Source: Candidatus Kapaibacterium sp. (GTDB lineage: Bacteria > Bacteroidota > Ignavibacteria > Kapaibacteriales > UBA2268). Taken from it: 6,387 nt of DNA. The DNA is taken from contig JAUQWR010000160.1 in the NCBI GenBank assembly GCA_030835065.1, positions 1 to 6,387 on the forward strand. Reading direction: 5' to 3'. Within the stretch, counting starts at the first letter, position 1, and every line of letters begins with the position of its first letter. Below the pieces are notes generated by a model. It was not told the DNA's origin and searched no databases. It saw nothing but the letters and a program-made list of their open reading frames with translations. The position numbers were made by a program, and so were the translations under genes. Below, piece after piece: positions 1 to 5,554 of the stretch.

Positions 1-1160
1 TGAGCTGCAGATCTTATTACAGTGAGTGGTGTTCTAAATTCATGCGAAACCATACTCACAAACCTGGTTTTTAGCTCACTAAGTTCTTTTTCCTTATCGA
101 GCATTTTTTTAAGTTCAGACTGAGCATTAGTCTTTTCTTGAATTTCATCTTTCAATTTTTTAATCAATAATTGAAGATCCAGAGTGCGTTCTTGAACCTT
201 CATTTCAAGATATTCATTAGCTTGCTGCAATTCATCTTGATATTGTTTAATTTCAGTAATATCAAGAAAGCTCTCAATTCTATATTTATTAACACCCAAA
301 TTTACAAATGCAGAAGTCCTAAGAATAGGAATCTCAGTACCGTCTGCAGCTTTCAAAAACGACTCAAAATTCTGTACAGCATAGTTAGTTAATAAAGATT
401 GAGGGCGAGAAGCATAATCTACTTCTTCTAAAAATTTATGAACATTAGCGCCTATAATATTTGAGGGCAAATCTTTAATAAGATCTATAGCCACAGGATT
501 ACATTTCACAACTTGATTAGTATTAATATCAATCACAAAAATACCAGTCTGAACATAATCCAAAATTGCCTTAAGTTCTCTTTGGCTCTGAGCCAAATCC
601 ATAGTTCTGGCAGCAACTTTTTGTTCTAATGTAGCTTTTGTAGCTCCCAAATTTTTAAACAAATAAGAATTTTCGAGAGCACCTGCAAATAATCCGCTCA
701 TCAAAGATACAAGGCGGATTTGCATTTTATCAGTTTCGTGATTTATCTCTTTCGATTCGAGTAGAATAATACCAAGAATTCCCCAAGAAGCAACTAGAGG
801 AACAATTAAAATTCCGGATACGGGATTATTAGAGCCGGCACTGATTATATTTCCAGATTCTAATGCAGAGCCAACTTTGCCGGTTTCGACTAACTTCATA
901 AACAAAGCTTTATTTTCATCAATATTTATAGCCGGCACAGAAGTTCTAAATTCAAATTCAAAACTATTATCCTTAAGCATAAATAGAGATGCCGAAACAG
1001 CATTAGGATATTTCATAAACACCTTCAACCCCTCTTGAATCAAGTCAGGTGTCCGGTCGATATGACTGCGTTTGGAAACATAATCTTCGATTTCATGAAG
1101 AAATTCTTTCCAAGGCATAGTCAGTATCTGCTTTTCAGTATCGATTATTTCTTGTATCAT
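1..1160 (-). CDS. GAF-PAS sensor histidine kinase, C-terminus cut by window edge
   Basis: This is a two-component sensor kinase that should autophosphorylate on a histidine and pass the phosphate to a response regulator not seen here. Translation from the ATG at 1160-1158 gives 386 residues with no stop before the left edge. Residues about 10-165 look like a GAF domain (for example GILIVPLVASWGILGIILLE). A short coiled linker (about 168-195) leads to a PAS domain (about 197-305, with the core ILDYVQTGIFVID and a closing RIESFLDITEIK). A charged coiled coil follows at about 306-366. The dimerisation/phosphoacceptor helix then begins with VSMVSHEFRTPL, where His373 (codon 44-42) is the predicted phosphorylation site. 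The ATP-binding domain lies outside the window. No membrane segment or signal peptide is visible, so a cytoplasmic kinase sensing an internal or diffusible signal is inferred. It starts 5 bp after the HDOD gene stops, as the last visible gene of the surE operon. The family call is firm; the ligand is unknown. Confidence 0.95.
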   Translation of the reverse strand, partial: MIQEIIDTEKQILTMPWKEFLHEIEDYVSKRSHIDRTPDLIQEGLKVFMKYPNAVSASLFMLKDNSFEFEFRTSVPAINIDENKALFMKLVETGKVGSALESGNIISAGSNNPVSGILIVPLVASWGILGIILLESKEINHETDKMQIRLVSLMSGLFAGALENSYLFKNLGATKATLEQKVAARTMDLAQSQRELKAILDYVQTGIFVIDINTNQVVKCNPVAIDLIKDLPSNIIGANVHKFLEEVDYASRPQSLLTNYAVQNFESFLKAADGTEIPILRTSAFVNLGVNKYRIESFLDITEIKQYQDELQQANEYLEMKVQERTLDLQLLIKKLKDEIQEKTNAQSELKKMLDKEKELSELKTRFVSMVSHEFRTPLTVIRSAA

Positions 1161-1165
1161 AAAAA

Positions 1166-2014
1166 TCAGCCTAATAATAATAATGAAACAGCTTCATCAT
1201 AATCCCGCATTAATGATGAATAGCTCATTGTAAAAAAATTATCCGGTAAATCGACCAGCTTCCAAACATCCAAATTTGGAGTAGGCACAATTTCTTCTCC
1301 GGCTTGACCGAAATGGAACAAAGATGTGGCTACATTAGCAATATGCACACAACCAACCAAAACGTTAAAATTGCCATCAACTTTGCCGGTTGTATGATAT
1401 CTGATAGCATCTTTGATAGATACAGGAAGTTTCCATTTTTCGGCTAATAGCTCGCCGGCAATTGTATGAGTAATGCCGAGAATTTCTGCTTCTGCTTCTC
1501 GTGCACTTATATTATTTTCTATTGCATAATTAATTGTTTGTTCGTATTCTTCTGGCAAATATCTATAGAATATAAGCTTGCCAATATCATGCAAAACACC
1601 TGCAAGAAAATAGCTCTCTAGATTTTGTGCTTTTACGTTCATTCCTAAATATCTGGTAATTACACCAACTCCAATCGAGTGTTTCCATAGATCTACCGGA
1701 TTGAAATTGCCTGTGGGCTTGCTACGTTTAAACATATCAATCACAGACATAGCCATAATCAGATTTTTTACTTCTTCGAACCCAATATAAAGAATTGCTT
1801 GCGAAATAGAGCTTACTCTGCCTCTAAATCCATAAATAGAAGAATTTGCAGCTTTTAGAATTTTTGATGCAGCCGATTGGTCTTCTGCTATTACCGCAGC
1901 TACATCACTGGCTGTGGAGCGAGGATTTGCCATTACATCCGATAATGTCTGGTATATTGTCGGTAATGTCGGAAATTCATCAATTCTGGATAATATTTTT
2001 TTTAATAAATCCAC
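1166..2014 (-). CDS. HDOD-domain signalling protein
   Basis: This 282-residue soluble protein consists mainly of an HDOD domain, a relative of the HD phosphohydrolases used as a regulatory or scaffold module in bacterial signalling. The domain begins at about residue 13 (EFPTLPTIYQTLSDVM). It carries the family-typical ILKAANSSIYG (52-62) and SISQAILYIGFEEVKNL (69-85). Unlike many HDOD proteins, it keeps much of the HD metal pattern: His112, His142-Asp143 (in GVLHDIGK), His183 and His207. The final position, where HD enzymes usually have Asp, appears to be Asn227 in HIANV. There is no GYP motif, so it is not a c-di-GMP phosphodiesterase of the HD-GYP type. The start is GTG: its G is also the last base of the TAG stop of the preceding gene, and an AGGAG lies 5 nt upstream. 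It sits between a small regulatory-domain protein and a histidine kinase, and probably works with one or both. Catalytic activity is uncertain. Confidence 0.93.
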   Translation of the reverse strand: MDLLKKILSRIDEFPTLPTIYQTLSDVMANPRSTASDVAAVIAEDQSAASKILKAANSSIYGFRGRVSSISQAILYIGFEEVKNLIMAMSVIDMFKRSKPTGNFNPVDLWKHSIGVGVITRYLGMNVKAQNLESYFLAGVLHDIGKLIFYRYLPEEYEQTINYAIENNISAREAEAEILGITHTIAGELLAEKWKLPVSIKDAIRYHTTGKVDGNFNVLVGCVHIANVATSLFHFGQAGEEIVPTPNLDVWKLVDLPDNFFTMSYSSLMRDYDEAVSLLLLG

Positions 2015-2349
2015 TATTTCTCCTGATTTGCTCTATAATAATTCTTACCAATTATTTTAATGGCAGCATTGATCAAATCTTTTTCAATTTCATTCCTTGG
2101 TGTCCACTTCATTCTTTTCTTTATTTGCTGCTTTATTAATATCCTTAGCTCTTCACTAATTTCATCTGTTTCCGTCTCGTTTTCATCTCTAACTGTGAGC
2201 GATCTAATATTCCATGTCTTCAAAATCATAACATGGCTGCTTGTAAGCTTCACTCCTGATGGCAGCAAGGTTTGCCCAAATTTATTTACTACGGGATCTA
2301 AATTTATCATCCCTTCTTCGATTTGGTCTATGGAAACAATTTTTGACAT
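2014..2349 (-). CDS. Small protein resembling the N-terminal domain of HD-GYP/HDOD proteins
   Basis: This protein has 111 residues, is soluble, and has no signal peptide or membrane segment. The N-terminal half (about 3-55: VSIDQIEEGMINLDPVVNKF, then GQTLLPSGVKLTSSHVMIL) resembles the small beta-rich region found ahead of many HD-GYP domains (DUF3391-like), with the pattern 'L-x-x-G-M, D/E-P-V, G-x-x-L-L-P-x-G, L-T-x-x-H'. The second half is highly charged and helical (DEISEELRILIKQQIKKRM), and ends in a WTPRNEIEKDL motif followed by an amphipathic helix to about residue 101. Here the domain is a separate gene directly ahead of the HDOD gene rather than fused to it. It starts 2 bp after the surE stop and overlaps the HDOD start by one base. 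A partner or adaptor of the HDOD protein is the natural inference, but no function is established. The alternative is a plain hypothetical protein. Confidence 0.85.
   Translation of the reverse strand: MSKIVSIDQIEEGMINLDPVVNKFGQTLLPSGVKLTSSHVMILKTWNIRSLTVRDENETETDEISEELRILIKQQIKKRMKWTPRNEIEKDLINAAIKIIGKNYYRANQEK
2020..2024 (-). promoter_or_regulatory. Ribosome binding site deciding the GTG start of the HDOD gene
   Basis: On the minus strand the sequence reads AGGAG, then 5 nt, then GTG. The site lies inside the last codons of the preceding small gene. It is the clearest Shine-Dalgarno in the window and supports the GTG at 2014-2012 as the real start. The one-base TAG/GTG overlap suggests translational coupling. 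Confidence 0.75.
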
Positions 2350-2351
2350 AA

Positions 2352-3125
2352 TTACTTCAAATCTTCTAAATGTTTATATTCAGGTATAGCTTCGTAATTT
2401 GTAAATTTAAAATGAACAGGTGTTATAGCCACATATCCGTCGCGTAGTGCATTATCGTCTGTATCTGGTCCATCTTCGGCAACGTGATATTCTCCGGAAA
2501 ACCAGAAATATTCGCGTCCAAATGGATCTTCTCGCCTTTCGTAAGTATCTTCCCAATAAGAGTTTGAGGCAGGCACTACTTTGATTCCTTTGATCTCTTC
2601 TAATTTTAGAACCGGCACATTCACATTTAGTAAAACACCTTTTTGAGGCTTTGATTCTAATACATTTTTTGCAATTCTATAAGCATATTCAGAGGCAGCA
2701 GACAAATCTCTTTTCAAATCATGAGATGCTAAAGAAAATGCAATCGAAGGCAGATTAAACAACAAGCCTTCTGTTGCAGCTGCTACTGTTCCTGAATACA
2801 AAATATTTATAGCTGTATTCTGACCATGGTTAATACCCGAAACTACTAAGTCCGGAGTTTCATCCATCAATACAGACAGAGCCATTTTCACGCAATCTGA
2901 TGGAGTACCATTAATTGCATAAGCTTTTTGGGCATATTCTCTCTTCACTTGATGTACTCTTAGAGTCTGAGAAATTGTAAGTGAATGACCCACTGCACTT
3001 TGTTGCCTATCAGGCGCAGAAATAAAAACATCGCCTAGCCTCGACATTGCTTCAGCTAATGCTGCTATGCCTGGCGAATCTATTCCATCGTCGTTTGTTA
3101 CTAATATTTTATATCTTTTTTCCAT
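2352..3125 (-). CDS. surE: SurE 5'/3'-nucleotidase and polyphosphatase
   Basis: SurE is a metal-dependent cytoplasmic phosphatase that removes phosphate from nucleoside monophosphates; characterised members also attack short polyphosphate. The 257-residue length is normal. The N-terminus has the diagnostic KILVTNDDGIDSPGI, giving metal ligands Asp12 and Asp13. APDRQQSAVGHSLT supplies Ser43, and VSGINHGQN supplies Asn99. YSGTVAAATEG (110-120) and the C-terminal DTDDNALRDGYVAITP block are also family hallmarks. The start is ATG at 3125-3123, with only a weak purine stretch (GAAGAA) before it. It is the first gene of a four-gene unit with regulatory proteins. In gamma-proteobacteria surE instead usually sits with pcm, nlpD and rpoS, so this neighbourhood is different and suggests a link to signalling. 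Confidence 0.98.
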   Translation of the reverse strand: MEKRYKILVTNDDGIDSPGIAALAEAMSRLGDVFISAPDRQQSAVGHSLTISQTLRVHQVKREYAQKAYAINGTPSDCVKMALSVLMDETPDLVVSGINHGQNTAINILYSGTVAAATEGLLFNLPSIAFSLASHDLKRDLSAASEYAYRIAKNVLESKPQKGVLLNVNVPVLKLEEIKGIKVVPASNSYWEDTYERREDPFGREYFWFSGEYHVAEDGPDTDDNALRDGYVAITPVHFKFTNYEAIPEYKHLEDLK

Positions 3126-3385
3126 GTTTTTTCTTCAATTTTGGCGAAAATTATTCAATTTCTATTCTATTATATTTTTCAATTATTTACTTACATTTTA
3201 TATAAAATTCTTTAAATCAATAGTTTTTCAACATTTAGAAAAACCCAATCATCATCATGCAATTATCATACCATAATTATTCAATCAACGATAATATTTG
3301 ACATAATTATGATATATAATAAATAAAAATTTGCGATTAAAATGTTCCGGCTAAAATGCTTATGATGTGATGATTGAGTTAAATT
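3126..3385. other. AT-rich non-coding intergenic region
   Basis: These 260 bases between surE and the tryptophanase terminator hold no convincing gene; open frames crossing it are short, low in complexity and run into surE antisense. It contains a CATAATTAT direct repeat (3272-3280 and 3302-3310), an AATTAT/ATAATT hairpin (3261-3278), and an AATCATCA/TGATGATT inverted pair (3247-3254 and 3368-3375). All are simple AT-rich matches that may be chance. It most likely carries the surE promoter and leader. Confidence 0.6.
3169..3174 (-). promoter_or_regulatory. Possible -10 box of the surE operon
   Basis: The minus strand carries a perfect TATAAT ending about 43 bases before the surE ATG, which would give a leader of roughly 35-40 nt. 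No convincing -35 element is seen at 16-18 bp. In DNA this AT-rich such a hexamer can arise by chance, and FCB-group sigma factors may use a different consensus. A promoter must nevertheless lie between the terminator at 3386 and surE if the operon is transcribed independently. Confidence 0.3.
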
Positions 3386-3461
3386 AAAAAAAATTCCTCA
3401 CTTAGAATTTCACTTCACAAGTTTGAAAAAACTATTGGAGTGAAATTCATTAAGTGAGGAA
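3386..3461 (-). terminator. Intrinsic terminator of the tryptophanase gene
   Basis: The arms are 3439-3461 and 3394-3414. They pair over 21 bp with one 2-nt bulge and enclose a 24-nt loop. On the minus strand the hairpin is followed by eight Ts (the A-run at 3386-3393). It begins 15 bases after the tryptophanase stop codon. In the plus direction there is no T-run after the stem, so it acts on the minus strand. The arm sequence CCTCACTTA provides the GC-containing base of the stem. Confidence 0.9.
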
Positions 3462-3475
3462 AATTAAAAAATATA

Positions 3476-4849
3476 TTATTTAATATATTCGAATTTTGCA
3501 GTAAAGTGACGCAAGAATTGTGGCTGCCAAGTAATTTTGAGAGGCTTCAATTCGTTACGATTTTTATATGCTTCCACACAAGCTTCAGCTACATATTCGA
3601 TATGGCTCTTAGTATAAACTCTACGAGGAATAGCAAGTCTTACCAATTCCATAGGAGGAGCAATATGATTGCCGTTTTCGTCTTCTTTGCCAAACATTAC
3701 AGAGCCTATTTCAACGCCTCTAACGCCAGAAACTCTATAGAGTTCGTTGGCAATTGCCTGGCCTGGGAAGTATTGAGGAGCAATATTTGGAGCAAAAGCT
3801 TTTGCATCGATGTAAACTGCGTGGCCACCAGTTGGACGTAAGAAAGGAACTCCGTCTTTGTCTAAAAGCTCGCCAAGATATTGAACTTGTTCAATTCTAT
3901 ATTTCAAATAATTTACGTCCATTACTTCTTCGAAACCTTGAGCTAATGCTTCTAAGTCTCTACGAGCCAAACCACCATAAGTAGGGAAACCTTCGGTTAC
4001 AATTAGTAGTGTGCGGCATTTTTCAGCAATAGAATCGTCGTTGAGAGCAATGAAACCACCTGTATTAGACAAACCGTCTTTCTTAGCACTCATTGTGCAG
4101 CCATCTGCATAAGAAAACATTTCGTTGGCAATTTCCATTATTGATTTGTTTTCGTAGCCTTTTTCGCGAAGCTTAATAAAGTAAGCATTTTCAGCAAAAC
4201 GGCAGCAATCAATAAAGAATGGGATACCATATTCAGCAAGAATTTTCTTTGTTTCGCGTATATTTTCCATAGATACAGGCTGTCCGCCGCCACTATTATT
4301 AGTAACAGTAATCATGCCTAATGGAATATTTTCCGGACCAATTTCAACAATGGCTTCACGTAGCTTATCGAGATCGATATTACCTTTGAAATCAGCTTCG
4401 AGGTCTGGGCGTGTACCAATAGCTGTTGGCAAGTCCAAAGCATTAGCACCAGAATATTCAATATTGCCACGAGTGGTATCGAAGTGAGTATTATTAGGAA
4501 TTGTCTGACCAGCTTTGCACATTACGCCAAATAAAATTCTTTCGGCTGCTCTGCCTTGGTGGGTAGGTATGATATGTTTGAAACCTGTTATTTTCTTTAC
4601 CGCGTTTTCAAATCTATAATAACTGCGTGAGCCTGCGTATGCTTCGTCTCCATCCATTAGTACGCCCCATTGCTTTGCACTCATCGCTGTTGTTCCACTA
4701 TCTGTCAGAAGATCTATTGTAATTTGTTCTGATTTGAGATAAAATGGGTTATAGAATGCTTCCTTCAAAAACTGTTCTCTCTGCTCAACTGTAGTCATCG
4801 GAATTTCTTCTACCGATTTAATCTTAAACGGTTCAATACGTGTTTTCAT
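3476..4849 (-). CDS. tnaA: Tryptophanase (tryptophan indole-lyase)
   Basis: This is a PLP enzyme that splits L-tryptophan into indole, pyruvate and ammonia, and is a cytoplasmic homotetramer in known members. The 457 residues are full length for the beta-eliminating lyase family. IDLLTDSGTTAMS (45-57), GDEAYAGSRSYY (67-78) and IPTHQGRAAE (94-103) are family blocks. DCCRFAENAYFIK (214-226) holds the PLP-contacting Asp214 and Arg217, and MSAKKDG (253-259) holds the Schiff-base lysine, Lys257. The sequence aligns almost without gaps to tyrosine phenol-lyase numbering, so the specificity positions can be read: Asp124, Ile381 (VEIGS) and His448 (LRHFTAK). These match tryptophanase; tyrosine phenol-lyase has Thr, Arg and Phe. 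The ATG at 4849 has AGAAGG 10 nt upstream. It appears to be a single-gene unit with its own terminator. No tnaC-type leader and no adjacent tnaB permease are seen. Confidence 0.95.
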   Translation of the reverse strand: MKTRIEPFKIKSVEEIPMTTVEQREQFLKEAFYNPFYLKSEQITIDLLTDSGTTAMSAKQWGVLMDGDEAYAGSRSYYRFENAVKKITGFKHIIPTHQGRAAERILFGVMCKAGQTIPNNTHFDTTRGNIEYSGANALDLPTAIGTRPDLEADFKGNIDLDKLREAIVEIGPENIPLGMITVTNNSGGGQPVSMENIRETKKILAEYGIPFFIDCCRFAENAYFIKLREKGYENKSIMEIANEMFSYADGCTMSAKKDGLSNTGGFIALNDDSIAEKCRTLLIVTEGFPTYGGLARRDLEALAQGFEEVMDVNYLKYRIEQVQYLGELLDKDGVPFLRPTGGHAVYIDAKAFAPNIAPQYFPGQAIANELYRVSGVRGVEIGSVMFGKEDENGNHIAPPMELVRLAIPRRVYTKSHIEYVAEACVEAYKNRNELKPLKITWQPQFLRHFTAKFEYIK

Positions 4850-4881
4850 TAACCTAAAACCTTCTTAAATTTTATAATTTA

Positions 4882-4895
4882 TTCGACTTATCGAA
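4882..4895. repeat. Small inverted repeat upstream of tnaA
   Basis: TTCGA-CTTA-TCGAA is a 5-4-5 perfect inverted repeat, 33 bases ahead of the tnaA start. It stands out because the surrounding leader is almost pure A/T. It could be an operator half-site pair or a short leader hairpin. Nothing else in the window repeats it, so a regulatory role is only a guess. Confidence 0.35.
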
Positions 4896-4965
4896 CATTT
4901 CTTTTCTATATTGCTAAACAATAATGTTTTCTTTAATTCAACAATTTTATCAATGCTAAATTAAG

Positions 4966-4998
4966 AAAAAAATAGTATTTAATCAATTTATGATTTAA
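4966..4998 (-). terminator. Weak AT-rich terminator candidate after the PAP2 gene
   Basis: Directly after the PAP2 stop, the minus strand can form an 8-bp stem with one mismatch (arms 4991-4998 and 4978-4985, 5-nt loop), followed five bases later by seven Ts (4972-4966). With a single G-C pair the stem is weak, so it may be chance in AT-rich DNA or an inefficient terminator allowing read-through into tnaA. Confidence 0.3.
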
Positions 4999-5550
4999 TT
5001 ATTTTTTATTTAGGTAGCGATTATTTAGTTTGGAATATAAAAAAACTGTAGAAATTCCGATAAGAACACCAATTATTGTGCCGCCCAAAATATCCAAAGG
5101 ATAATGAACTCCTACATATACTCTCGAAAAAGCAACCAGTCCTGCTAATACAAACAGTATATATCGTCGGCTTTTAAAATAAGATGATAGGAATACAGCA
5201 GCTGCAAAATTATTAACAGCATGAGATGAAGGAAATGATTTGCCGGGTCCGCAACCGATTAATAAATTGACACAGTCCAGCTCTCTGCATGGCCTCAGCC
5301 TGCCAAATATATCTTTTAGCAAATTGCTCGAGATCTGGTCGCTGATTATTATTGTTACTATTAGCCCTAATACAAATATGGCTCCTTGTTTTTTGCCCTT
5401 CATTACCAAATAAAAGATTAATATAATATAGATTGGAATCCAATATTTTGTATTTGTAATGATAGGCATAATAAAATCAAACAATGGATTAGACAATCCA
5501 TTGTTTATCATATAAAAAACTTCTCTATCCAAATTCAATAAAAAATCCAT
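4999..5550 (-). CDS. PAP2-family membrane phosphatase
   Basis: This 183-residue integral membrane enzyme belongs to the type 2 phosphatidic acid phosphatase superfamily. All three catalytic motifs are intact: KDIFGRLRP (Lys79, Arg86, Pro87), PSSH (107-110, His110 as the acid) and SRVYVGVHYPLD (Ser142-Arg143, nucleophile His149, Asp153). Hydrophobic segments lie at about 36-50, 56-74, 128-147 and 153-172, with further hydrophobic stretches near 20-32 and 111-124, as expected for a small multi-pass protein with its active site at one membrane face. Likely substrates are undecaprenyl diphosphate (BcrC-like), lipid A phosphates or phosphatidylglycerol phosphate; the sequence alone does not choose. 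The ATG at 5550 lies 4 bp after the ribD stop, so it is probably co-transcribed with ribD, though no metabolic link is evident. A short basic tail (NNRYLNKK) ends it. Confidence 0.95.
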   Translation of the reverse strand: MDFLLNLDREVFYMINNGLSNPLFDFIMPIITNTKYWIPIYIILIFYLVMKGKKQGAIFVLGLIVTIIISDQISSNLLKDIFGRLRPCRELDCVNLLIGCGPGKSFPSSHAVNNFAAAVFLSSYFKSRRYILFVLAGLVAFSRVYVGVHYPLDILGGTIIGVLIGISTVFLYSKLNNRYLNKK

Positions 5551-5554
5551 TTTG

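Noticed and set aside
171..392. Plus-strand open frame inside the kinase gene
   Set aside because: It is antisense to the PAS and coiled-coil part of a clearly conserved histidine kinase; its composition is low in complexity and no family is recognisable.
1166..2014. HD-GYP cyclic-di-GMP phosphodiesterase
   Set aside because: No GYP motif follows the HD pair, and the NSS-YG and SISQAI-type blocks are those of HDOD proteins.
1846..2389. Plus-strand open frames opposite the HDOD gene and small gene
   Set aside because: They are hydrophobic by-products of the antisense strand of AT-rich coding DNA, overlapping three tightly packed real genes.
3067..3276. Plus-strand frame running out of surE into the intergenic region
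   Set aside because: Its start is antisense to the conserved NDDG block of surE and the rest is Phe/Ile/Leu-rich translation of AT-rich DNA; no ribosome binding site is seen.
3506..3984. Two overlapping plus-strand frames inside tnaA
   Set aside because: They are antisense to a full-length conserved enzyme and show no recognisable domain.
3476..4849. Tyrosine phenol-lyase
   Set aside because: The positions that distinguish the two enzymes are Asp124, Ile381 and His448, all of tryptophanase type.
4872..4898. tnaC-like leader peptide
   Set aside because: The only short frame with an ATG there encodes MFDKSNKL; it has no Trp and no resemblance to TnaC.
5213..5443. Second minus-strand frame inside the PAP2 gene
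   Set aside because: It is an out-of-frame overlap with the intact PAP2 catalytic motifs and has no family resemblance.
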